A stretch of 64,000 nt of DNA from Parolsenella catena (lineage in GTDB: Bacteria > Actinomycetota > Coriobacteriia > Coriobacteriales > Atopobiaceae), in contig NZ_AP019367.1 of NCBI RefSeq assembly GCF_003966955.1, positions 930,001 to 994,000 on the forward strand, given 5' to 3'. The position numbers and the translations under genes were made by a program. Position 1 is the stretch's first letter. Each line of letters starts with the position of its first letter. Shown piece by piece: positions 45,357 to 52,748 of this stretch. The notes below the pieces were generated by a model. It was not told where the DNA came from and did no database searches. It was given only the letters and a program-made list of their open reading frames with translations.

Positions 45357-46097
45357 CTAGCGGAGGATCTTGCTGAGGAAGAGCTTGGTGCGCTCGCTGC
45401 TCGGGTTCGTGAAGAAGTGCTCGGGCGTTCCCTCCTCGATGATCTGGCCGTCCTCGACGAAGATGACGCGGTCTGCCACCTCACGAGCAAAGCCCATCTC
45501 ATGCGTGACGCACATCATCGTGATGTTCTCCTGGGCGAGCTCGACCATGACGTTCAGGACCTCTTGGACCATCTCGGGGTCAAGAGCGCTCGTGGGCTCA
45601 TCGAACAGGATGATGGGCTGCCTGGTGCACAGGGCACGTGCGATGGCGACACGCTGCTGCTGGCCGCCTGAGAGGTTCTGGGGATACTCCCCCGCCTTGG
45701 CCTCGAGGCCAACGCGGCGAAGCGCCTCGAGCGCGGTCTTGGTGGCCTCCTCCTTGCTCTTCTTCTGGAGCTTGATGGGGGCAAGGGTGAGGTTGCCGAG
45801 CACCGTCATGTTCGGGTAGAGGTTGAACTGCTGGAAGACCATCGAGGAGTACTTGCGGGCCATCTCCAGGTGGTTCTTCTTCGTGAGCTCGGTGCCGTCA
45901 ATCTTGATGGAGCCGCTCGTGGGCTCCTCGAGGTAGTTGACGCAACGGATGAGCGTCGACTTGCCGGAGCCGGACGGACCGATGATGACGAGCTTCTCGC
46001 CCTCCTTGACCGTGAGGTTGATGTCCTTGAGGACATGAACGTCACCGAAGTACTTGTTGAGATCGTGAATCTCGATCATGTTCTTGGCCTCGGCCAT
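45357..46097 (-). CDS. Amino acid ABC transporter ATP-binding protein
   Basis: 246 residues, cytoplasmic ATPase of the GluA/GlnQ class. Walker A is GPSGSGKST, the Q-loop [13 protein letters not shown], signature [15 protein letters not shown], Walker [15 protein letters not shown] and H-loop VTHEMGFA. First gene of the transporter operon. The start is the ATG with AAAGGGA 8 bases upstream; a second ATG three codons earlier is less well placed. The ~160 bases up to the tRNA terminator contain AT-rich stretches but no promoter I would insist on. Confidence 0.96.
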   Translation of the reverse strand: MAEAKNMIEIHDLNKYFGDVHVLKDINLTVKEGEKLVIIGPSGSGKSTLIRCVNYLEEPTSGSIKIDGTELTKKNHLEMARKYSSMVFQQFNLYPNMTVLGNLTLAPIKLQKKSKEEATKTALEALRRVGLEAKAGEYPQNLSGGQQQRVAIARALCTRQPIILFDEPTSALDPEMVQEVLNVMVELAQENITMMCVTHEMGFAREVADRVIFVEDGQIIEEGTPEHFFTNPSSERTKLFLSKILR

Positions 46098-46260
46098 AGC
46101 ACACATCCCTTTTCTCTCGACCTTACGAGGACAACTGTACGGTACGTTTTCAGCTATAGAGTTAGATAGTACCCAAATGTGACGAACTAGAAACACGTCC
46201 GCTACATGGGAGAACGTTCCCAAATGCCTGGCGATGCCACTCCAGGCCCTGCTAGTTACG

Positions 46261-46283
46261 AAAACGAGCCGCTTTCGCGGCCC
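46261..46283 (-). terminator. Terminator of the tRNA-Gln/Glu operon
   Basis: On the minus strand GGGCCGC-GAAA-GCGGCTC with a GAAA tetraloop is followed by GTTTTCG. It lies 11 bases after the last tRNA. Confidence 0.85.
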
Positions 46284-46293
46284 GTCCAAAAGT

Positions 46294-46370
46294 TGGTAGC
46301 CCGTACCAGATTCGAACTGGTGATCTCCGCCTTGAGAGGGCGGCGTCCTGAACCGCTAGACGAACGGGCC
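46294..46370 (-). tRNA. tRNA-Glu (anticodon CTC), copy 2
   Basis: 77 bases with encoded CCA. Acceptor GGCCCGT/ACGGGCT (first pair G-U), anticodon stem CCGCC/GGCGG with loop CTCTCAA giving anticodon CTC, T arm with GTTCGAATC. Identical in sequence to the copy at 46407. Confidence 0.96.
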
Positions 46371-46406
46371 ATATGTAGAGGGACTCAGAGTGTCCCGGAG
46401 AACTCA

Positions 46407-46483
46407 TGGTAGCCCGTACCAGATTCGAACTGGTGATCTCCGCCTTGAGAGGGCGGCGTCCTGAACCGCTAGACGAACGGGCC
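46407..46483 (-). tRNA. tRNA-Glu (anticodon CTC), copy 1
   Basis: Same 77-base sequence as the copy 113 bases away, including the CCA. The 36-base spacer between them is not conserved with other spacers. Reads GAG, the main glutamate codon in this GC-rich genome. Confidence 0.96.
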
Positions 46484-46507
46484 ATGTGCTTAAACTAGAC
46501 AGGCGAA

Positions 46508-46581
46508 TGGCTGGGATGGAGGGAGTCGAACCCCCATTGACGGAACCAGAATCCGCTGTCCTGCCATTAGACGACATCCCA
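46508..46581 (-). tRNA. tRNA-Gln (anticodon CTG)
   Basis: 74 bases with encoded CCA and discriminator G. Acceptor TGGGATG/CATCCCA, anticodon stem GCGGA/TCCGT with loop TTCTGGT giving CTG, T arm GGGGGTTCGACTCCCTC. First in the tRNA operon, 39 bases after the -10 of a strong promoter. Confidence 0.96.
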
Positions 46582-46619
46582 ATTTCTCAATGCCTGTCTG
46601 CGCCTCAGCGCGAGGAAAT

Positions 46620-46648
46620 ACTATACGGAAGCGCCCTCGACAGCGCAA
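46620..46648 (-). promoter_or_regulatory. Promoter of the tRNA-Gln/Glu operon
   Basis: On the minus strand TTGCGC (46648-46643) and TATAGT (46625-46620) are 17 bases apart. A run of A/T (about 46649-46690) upstream could act as an UP element. This fits strong stable-RNA expression. Confidence 0.85.
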
Positions 46649-46713
46649 GTACTTTTTCAAAAAAAATTTTGCGAGATTAGAAATTTCTTCCTTTCCGCAG
46701 GTAACGTACGGCG

Positions 46714-48126
46714 TCATTCCGCCAGCGAGCGCGCAAGCCACGCGATGATCTCGTCATGGTCGTTGCGCAGCTCACCGGCCATCACGGCCCCGAGGGCACG
46801 AGAGAGCGCCTCGCCCACGGCAGGTCCCGGACTCATGCCACACTCCCGAATGAGGTCTCCCCCACTCACGGCAAGGTCTCGCACGCGCCAGCACAGGCCC
46901 TCCCGCTCGATCTGGCCCAGCACACGCTCGTGCTCGTTGAGCTCGTAGGCATACCCACGGCATTCCGGAGCCTTAGCGAGCGCGTCGGCGCGGCGCAGGC
47001 ACAGAAGCTCGCGCATGAGCCAGATGACCTCGGAGCGCTCCCGAAGCCCACTCATGGCATCGACGGAGGCGATGAGCGAGAGCATGGAGGAGACGTTGGG
47101 CTGCGTGGGTCGGTCATGGTAGCGGACGAGGGCGACGATGGGCTGGGCGAGCTCGTGGGGGATGGCGAGACGGCGCAGAAGCGCCCTTGCCATGCGCATG
47201 CCCTCGGCGGGATGCCCGAAGAAGTGACCCTGGCCGCGGTCGTCGATCGTGAAGCAGGTGGGCTTGCCCACGTCGTGGAGCATCGCCGCCCAGCGCAGAC
47301 GCTCGCTCGCCCCTTCCGAGGTGAGGCTCTCGACGCCCTCCATGACGCGCAGCGTGTGCTCGAGCACGTCATAGACGTGGTAGGGGCTGCGCTGGTCGAA
47401 GCCATCCATCGGGGCAAGCTCGGGCAGGGCGGCAAACATTACCTCACGCTGCTCGCGGATGGCCCAGCTCGCCCTGCCGGTGGCGACGATCCCCCGGAGC
47501 TCGGAGCCGATGCGCTCCTGCGCCACTCGGTCAAGCGTGGGGGCAGCGGCCTCAAGGGCGGCTTGCGTCCCCGACTCGATTAAAAAGCCGAGACGGCAGG
47601 CAAACCGCACGGCCCTCAGGATGCGCAGCGCATCCTCCTCGAAGCGTCGTGCGGGATCGCCCACGGCACGGATGAGGCCGGCCGCGAGGTCTTCATTGCC
47701 TCCAAAGGGATCGAGAAGCCCACGGTCGGGATGCCAAGCCATGGCGTTGACGGTGAAGTCCCGACGCGCGAGGTCCTCGCGAACGTCCCTAACGAATGTC
47801 ACGGAGTCCGGGTGGCGGGAGTCTGAGTAGTCGCCGTCGATGCGGTAGGTCGTGACCTCAACGGGCTGGCCGCACACGATGGCCGTGACGGTACCGTGCT
47901 TGATGCCCGTCTCGTGTACCTCAACGCCCGCAGCCTCGAACGCAGCCTCGCTCTGCTGCCATGTGGCGTCCGTGCAGACGTCGACGTCGTGGGCGGGGCA
48001 TCCGCGCAGGGCGTCGCGCACCCAGCCGCCCACGACCCACGCCTCGTGCCCGGCGGCCTCAAGGACCGCAAGCGCGCGAAGCGCATGGGTCGGGGCGAGG
48101 TCACGCGATATGAAGGCAGCTGGCAT
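46714..48126 (-). CDS. cca: CCA-adding tRNA nucleotidyltransferase with HD domain
   Basis: Adds or repairs the 3' CCA of tRNAs. It has 470 residues. Class II head domain: HEAWVVGGWVRDALRGCPAHD and VDVCTDA (DxD), then RRDFTVNAMAW and FEEDALRILRAVRFACRLGF. A C-terminal HD phosphohydrolase domain carries MLHDVGKP and HPAEGMRMA, common in actinobacterial versions. The ATG has GAAAGGGAT upstream; the frame continues five codons without a ribosome site. All tRNAs in this window already encode CCA, so repair is the likelier role. Its promoter carries a palindrome. Confidence 0.94.
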   Translation of the reverse strand: MPAAFISRDLAPTHALRALAVLEAAGHEAWVVGGWVRDALRGCPAHDVDVCTDATWQQSEAAFEAAGVEVHETGIKHGTVTAIVCGQPVEVTTYRIDGDYSDSRHPDSVTFVRDVREDLARRDFTVNAMAWHPDRGLLDPFGGNEDLAAGLIRAVGDPARRFEEDALRILRAVRFACRLGFLIESGTQAALEAAAPTLDRVAQERIGSELRGIVATGRASWAIREQREVMFAALPELAPMDGFDQRSPYHVYDVLEHTLRVMEGVESLTSEGASERLRWAAMLHDVGKPTCFTIDDRGQGHFFGHPAEGMRMARALLRRLAIPHELAQPIVALVRYHDRPTQPNVSSMLSLIASVDAMSGLRERSEVIWLMRELLCLRRADALAKAPECRGYAYELNEHERVLGQIEREGLCWRVRDLAVSGGDLIRECGMSPGPAVGEALSRALGAVMAGELRNDHDEIIAWLARSLAE

Positions 48127-48135
48127 GGATATCCC

Positions 48136-48164
48136 TTTCACGTTTGAGCAACGTGAAAAGTATA
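48136..48164 (-). promoter_or_regulatory. Palindrome next to the -10 element of cca
   Basis: TTTCACGTT-TGAGC-AACGTGAAA is a perfect 9-bp inverted repeat directly adjoining TATACT (minus strand, 48164-48159). It ends just before GGGAT of the cca ribosome site. It could be an operator or a 5' leader hairpin. Confidence 0.5.
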
Positions 48165-48231
48165 CCGTGACGACCTTTTGCGAGAGAGAGCGTAAGCCCG
48201 GACCACACGGCCGGCCGCGCGCCGCCTGCCC

Positions 48232-48606
48232 CTAGCGCGTGTCGGCCGTGGCGACGACGTCCACGCCCGTGCCGCAGACATCGCGCACCACGACGTCACC
48301 GCGACGCACCGAGGCCGACATTTGCTCTGCCGCCCGCTTTGCGGCCGCGGTGACGTCTCCCACGAGCTCGCGCGGCACGGGACCTGCGGTCTTCACGGGA
48401 AGTGGCGTGGCCACGCCGGGGACGAAGACCGTCGTGGTGACGACGCGCTGCGGGCTGATTGCCTCGGCGGGCCCGTACCTCTTGCCTCTCGCGCAGCCAG
48501 CGCCGGACAGGTAGGTCGCCTGCGCCGCGGAGGTCCGCTCCACCTCGAGCTCGCAGCCAACGGGGCAGCAGACGCAGGTGAGCGTTAGCTTCTCGGAATG
48601 GCACAT
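48232..48606 (-). CDS. DUF1667 protein, partner of the fused glycerol-3-phosphate dehydrogenase
   Basis: 124 residues. Family signature CVCCPVGCELEVE with a CxxCxxxC arrangement, then GAGCARGKRYGPAEAISPQRVV, the DUF1667 core; a Val-rich C-terminal half follows (PLPVKTAGPVPRELV). The cysteines suggest an iron-sulfur or metal site. In many anaerobes this domain follows genes for a GlpA-like dehydrogenase and an NAD(P)/FAD oxidoreductase; here it follows a single gene containing both by 2 bases, so it is probably a third subunit. Confidence 0.9.
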   Translation of the reverse strand: MCHSEKLTLTCVCCPVGCELEVERTSAAQATYLSGAGCARGKRYGPAEAISPQRVVTTTVFVPGVATPLPVKTAGPVPRELVGDVTAAAKRAAEQMSASVRRGDVVVRDVCGTGVDVVATADTR

Positions 48607-48608
48607 GC

Positions 48609-51443
48609 TCAGGCATCTCCCCTCTTCTGACTTGCGCTCGCGACGCGCACGACGACCCTTGAGGCCACGAGCGCCGCCTCGGGCGAGACGGTGACCTCGA
48701 GGCGCTCCATCTCCGCCGGCAGCACGACGCGTGCCCTGCGGGACCTGAGGGTCATCTCCCCGCCGTCCGCAAGCTCTGCCACGGCCTCAAGGGATACATC
48801 CCGGGCAACGTCAGAGACCCTGAAGGAGAGCGTAACGGGGCACCCGCCCCCATGCAAACGCTGCGGCACCACATAGCGGACCCCCGGCCCCGGCTCGACG
48901 GGAACGACGGGGTCCGAGCTCGCGACGCGCCCCGAGCGAGCGCTTGAGGCGCCTGCGGCACCCGCGGCGTCTCCCTCGGCCGCCGCAAGGTCTGCGAGGT
49001 CGTGGACGTGCAGCGCGTTTCCACAGGCAAAGACGCCCGGAATGCTCGTCTCGAGACGGTCGTCGACGAGGGCGCCTTCCGTCACGGGGCTCAGGGCAAC
49101 GCCCGCCTCGCGAGCAAGCTCGTTCTCGGGGATGAGCCCGCACGAGAGCACGAGCGTGTCACAGGCGACGTTTTGCTCCGTGCCCTCGATTGCGCGCCTC
49201 GTGGCGGGGTCGACGGCGGCGATGTCCACCGACTCGAGGCGCCCCGCCCCATGGGTGGCGACGACGGTGTGGGACAGGTGAAGGGGAATGCCAAAGTCAT
49301 CAAGGCACTGCACGATGTTTCTCTTGAGTCCGCTCGGGTGGTCGAGAAGCTCGTAGACGCCCTCGACCTCCATGCCCTCGAGCGTCATGCGGCGCGCCAT
49401 GATGAGACCGATGTCACCGGAGCCGAGGATGACGGCACGGCGCCCCGGCAAACAGCCATGCAGGTTGATGAGCGCCTGGGCAGACCCTGCCGTGTAGATT
49501 CCCGAGGGGCGGTCGCCAGCGATGCCGAGCGCGCCAAAGCCGCGCTCCCGAGACCCGCACGCGAGGACCACGGACCTCGCCCGAACGAAGCGAGCGCCTC
49601 CGGGGCACACGACCTCAAGCTCGTGGAGGACACCGGGATGCAGCGCGAGCACGCTCGAGGAGGACCAGACGTCAACGCCGTCGAGCAGAGCCGCCTCGCG
49701 CGAGGCAAACTCCGGACCGGTGAGCTCCTCTGAGAAGCGCTTGAGGCCAAAGCCGTTGTGAATGCACTGGCGCATGATGCCGCCGAGGGACGCCTCGCGG
49801 TCGATGAGCGCAACACTCGCGCCCGCCGCACGCGCCGACGCGGCCGCGGCCATGCCGGCGGCGCCGCCGCCCACAACGACGACGTCATATACCTGCGCGG
49901 GCTCGGGGACGTCAACCGCCGCCTCATCGCAAGCCGCAGCGGCAAGCCTCGCATAGCCCGGACGCGAGCGCGAGACAATCCAGGAGCCACGGAGGCGCTT
50001 CTCGACCCGAGACGGCTCGACGCCAAGCTCGCGCGACACGATGCGCAGCAGCTCGGGCGTGCAGAAGCCGCCGTGGCACCGCCCCATGGTGGCACCGGTA
50101 CGCCACTTGAGCGCGTCGAGGCACAGCACGGGCAGCGTCCCATGGAGCTCGCGCACGACCTCATGCTCGCTCACAGGCGAGCAGCGGCACACGACGTGGC
50201 CCCATGCCGGGTCCTCCCGCATGGCACGGGTGCGCTGGTCCGCGTCCATGCGTGCGAGGCGCCTTTTGGGCGCGCGCCGCGGCTCGAAGTCCGGGCGGGC
50301 ACCGAGGTTCAGACGCCGCGCCACGCGCCGCGCGATGTCGACGGCGACCGCAGGGGCGCTCGTGAGGCCCGGCGACTCGAGGCAGGCAACGTCAAAGAAG
50401 CCGGGGGCGTCATCCGGCTCGCCGATGACGAAGTCATGTCCCGCGCCCTTGGCTCGCACGCCCGCGAAGTTCGTGATGACGCCCCGCGAGCTCGCCTGCG
50501 GCCACGTCCTGCGCGCCCCCTCGAGAATCGCCGTGAGGCCACGGCGGGACGTGGCCACCGAGTCCGCGTCCGCCTGCGGCTCCGCGCTCGGGCCTACGAA
50601 GAGGTTGCCGTGCACCGTGGGGCTCACGAGCACGCCCTTGCCGGCCGTCGTGGGCACCTGGAAAATCGTCCTGGAGAACGTGGGGCCGAGCGTGGGGTCA
50701 TAGAGCAGGTAGTCACCGCGAACGGGGATGATCTGGAGCTTGCGGGCGCACACGAGGTTGTGGAGCTCGGCCGAGTGGACCCCCGCCGCGTTCACGACCG
50801 CGCGGGCACACACGCGGCCTCCGCCCGCAAGCCCGATGACGTAGCCGCCGCGCACGCGCTCAAGCGAGGTCACGCGCGCGTCAAAGGCCACCTCGGCACC
50901 GTTTTGCACGGCGTTCTCGAGGGCGGTGAGGGCAACCTCGTATGGGTCGCAGATGCCGCCGGTGCGAACCCGCAGCGCGCAGGTGACCTCGGCTGACAGG
51001 TTGGGCTCGAGACGACGCGCCTCCTCGCCGTCTATGACGGAGAGGCCCTCAACGCCATTCTCGGCCCCGCGAAGGGAGAGGGCGACAAGCGCGCGCTCGT
51101 CCCGTTCGTCAAAGCCGACAACAAGCGACTCGTTTCTCACGTAGGAGAAGCCAAGCTCTGCCGCCCACATAGGATAGAGCCTCGAGCCCTCCACGTTGTA
51201 CCTGGCCTTGAGCGTGCCGGGCTCGGGGTCGTAACCCGCGTGCACTATCCCCGAGTTTGCCCTCGTGGCGCCACAGGCGATGTCGTCGCCGGCCTCGAGC
51301 ACGAGAAGCGAGCCGCTCGTGCGTGCCAGCTCGCGGGCGCAGCAGCAGCCAGCGACGCCGGCGCCAATGATGGCGACATCATACGCGCCGCGGGCAATCC
51401 CGGGGCAGGCTATGCCAAGGGACGGGGTAGCGTCTTCGCTCAT
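48609..51443 (-). CDS. Fused GlpA-like FAD dehydrogenase / [2Fe-2S] / NAD(P)-FAD oxidoreductase
   Basis: 944 residues uniting two normally separate proteins. Residues ~20-400 are a GlpA/GlpO-type FAD oxidoreductase (AIIGAGVAGCCCAREL, TRANSGIVHAGYDPEPGTLK). Residues ~415-465 are a BFD-like iron-sulfur domain with Cys419, Cys421, Cys456 and Cys461. Residues ~518-840 are a pyridine-nucleotide disulfide-type oxidoreductase (VVVGGGAAGMAAA, MRQCIHNGFGLKRF, ILGSGDIGLIMARR, PGVFACGNALHVHD). The last ~100 residues are a beta-rich tail. Likely glycerol-3-phosphate to dihydroxyacetone phosphate with electron transfer to NAD or a carrier. The start is MSEDATPS with GGGAG 6 bases upstream; DUF1667 follows. 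Confidence 0.88.
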   Translation of the reverse strand: MSEDATPSLGIACPGIARGAYDVAIIGAGVAGCCCARELARTSGSLLVLEAGDDIACGATRANSGIVHAGYDPEPGTLKARYNVEGSRLYPMWAAELGFSYVRNESLVVGFDERDERALVALSLRGAENGVEGLSVIDGEEARRLEPNLSAEVTCALRVRTGGICDPYEVALTALENAVQNGAEVAFDARVTSLERVRGGYVIGLAGGGRVCARAVVNAAGVHSAELHNLVCARKLQIIPVRGDYLLYDPTLGPTFSRTIFQVPTTAGKGVLVSPTVHGNLFVGPSAEPQADADSVATSRRGLTAILEGARRTWPQASSRGVITNFAGVRAKGAGHDFVIGEPDDAPGFFDVACLESPGLTSAPAVAVDIARRVARRLNLGARPDFEPRRAPKRRLARMDADQRTRAMREDPAWGHVVCRCSPVSEHEVVRELHGTLPVLCLDALKWRTGATMGRCHGGFCTPELLRIVSRELGVEPSRVEKRLRGSWIVSRSRPGYARLAAAACDEAAVDVPEPAQVYDVVVVGGGAAGMAAAASARAAGASVALIDREASLGGIMRQCIHNGFGLKRFSEELTGPEFASREAALLDGVDVWSSSSVLALHPGVLHELEVVCPGGARFVRARSVVLACGSRERGFGALGIAGDRPSGIYTAGSAQALINLHGCLPGRRAVILGSGDIGLIMARRMTLEGMEVEGVYELLDHPSGLKRNIVQCLDDFGIPLHLSHTVVATHGAGRLESVDIAAVDPATRRAIEGTEQNVACDTLVLSCGLIPENELAREAGVALSPVTEGALVDDRLETSIPGVFACGNALHVHDLADLAAAEGDAAGAAGASSARSGRVASSDPVVPVEPGPGVRYVVPQRLHGGGCPVTLSFRVSDVARDVSLEAVAELADGGEMTLRSRRARVVLPAEMERLEVTVSPEAALVASRVVVRVASASQKRGDA

Positions 51444-51594
51444 GGTCTCTCCCATCGAAGCGTGCCAGTTGGCGCCATTGTCCCCACACCCAGCCCAGGC
51501 AAGACGCGAATCTCGGCGAGAGGTAGATGCGTGCTACGATTCCCAACCGTAAACACGCGGGGCTTGCCCCCCAACGCGAGATAGGACTCACGAC

Positions 51595-52563
51595 ATGAAC
51601 GTGGCACAGGCACTCGAGCACGCAAACGCGCTCGTATTCCCAGAGATCGTCTACTGCGGCGGCTTCAGCTCCATGGACGCGGAGCGACAGAAGAACGAGG
51701 AGGCGCTCGCGACGCTGCGCGAGGAGTTCGCCAAGAACGACAACCCCGGCTTTGGCTATGACGTCATCCTCGACCTCGCCGACCGCAACCGCGAGCTGTG
51801 CGACCAGATGGGCATCGAGCGGCTCAACAACACCCGCGACAGCAGCCTCGCGCGCGGCATGAGCGACCAGGACCTGTGCGCCGGCGTCGCGGCGCTTCAG
51901 AGGCGCAAGGCCTCCACCGTCATGCGCGAGGTGGGCGGAGACAGGAACAACCTGGGTGTGGCCTACGTCACCAAGCCCATCCGCGGCACGGTGCTGGGCA
52001 TCGACATCGAGACGACGGACCGCTACCCGGACCGCGGTTACATCGTGAACGTGGGCTTTGAGATCATGGAGCTCACGGCAGACGCCGAGCCCCACGACGC
52101 CGAGGCACACTTCTGCGGCATCCCGGACATGTACGCCGAGAAGGGCGTGCCCCTGGAGCGCATCCACCACATCGGCTGGGCCGACGTTGCGGGAAAGACA
52201 CCCTTCCGCCAGGACAAGAAGCTGCAGGCAAAGCTGCTCAGGCTCATGAAGAAGTACCCCTACATGGCACACAACGCCGCCTTTGAGGACTCCTGGTTCA
52301 CGCTGCACCTCGAGGGCTACGCCGAGGCGCGCCGCGCGGGCAAGATCGTGCCCGTGGACACCCGAGACATCTGCCGCCAGCTCGACCCAGAGGTCAAGAC
52401 GCTGCCGCGCGAGTCGAGCCCGGCCTCACTCGAGAACTGGGCACGCCGCCGCGGCACGCTCGCCAAGACCGAGGCTGAGGTCCACCAGGGCCTCGACGAC
52501 ACCGAGCTCATGCTGCGCACCGTCCAGGCCGAGTTCGTTGCGCGCCACTGCTTCAAGGAGTAG
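51595..52563 (+). CDS. DEDDh-type 3'-5' exonuclease
   Basis: 322 residues. The DnaQ-like exonuclease domain occupies ~130-310: GIDIETTDRYP (Asp137, Glu139), MAHNAAFEDSWF (Asp232) and HQGLDDTELM (His297, Asp301), the h-type. An N-terminal ~125-residue helical region of unknown function precedes it, with NVAQALEHANALVFPEIVYC at the start. It could be a proofreading, RNase T-like or small-oligonucleotide nuclease; substrate not clear. It is divergent from the flavoprotein gene and ends in front of a large palindrome. Confidence 0.88.
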   Translation: MNVAQALEHANALVFPEIVYCGGFSSMDAERQKNEEALATLREEFAKNDNPGFGYDVILDLADRNRELCDQMGIERLNNTRDSSLARGMSDQDLCAGVAALQRRKASTVMREVGGDRNNLGVAYVTKPIRGTVLGIDIETTDRYPDRGYIVNVGFEIMELTADAEPHDAEAHFCGIPDMYAEKGVPLERIHHIGWADVAGKTPFRQDKKLQAKLLRLMKKYPYMAHNAAFEDSWFTLHLEGYAEARRAGKIVPVDTRDICRQLDPEVKTLPRESSPASLENWARRRGTLAKTEAEVHQGLDDTELMLRTVQAEFVARHCFKE

Positions 52564-52576
52564 CCAGCGACGGGCG

Positions 52577-52662
52577 CCAAAGGGGACGGGTTCGTTTGGC
52601 TCCCCGGCCTCGCGCCAGGCCGCGCGCGGGACCAAAGGGACCCGTCCCCTTTGGTCCCGCGC
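52577..52662. repeat. Two overlapping, mutually exclusive palindromes upstream of ppk1
   Basis: Hairpin A: CCAAAGGGGACGGGT (52577-52591) pairs perfectly with ACCCGTCCCCTTTGG (52640-52654). Hairpin B: GCGCGGGACCAAAGGG (52624-52639) pairs perfectly with CCCTTTGGTCCCGCGC (52647-52662) over a 7-base loop. They share bases 52647-52654, so only one can form at a time. A third small hairpin GGCCT-CGCGCC-AGGCC lies inside A. No U-run follows. The 185-base gap has no gene; the words resemble REP-type repeats seen in other genomes (inference). Confidence 0.75.
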
Positions 52663-52748
52663 CCTTACCAAACCGTAACAGCGGCCGGGCGTCGCTTGCG
52701 AGATACTAGACGTCCGGTATGCAAGCGGACGCAGACGGGGGCGCTCCC

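Noticed and set aside
46252-46741. Small frames across the tRNA block (46252-46485, 46486-46680, 46490-46741)
   Set aside because: They translate tRNA genes and a promoter; repeats in the peptide come from the duplicated tRNA-Glu.
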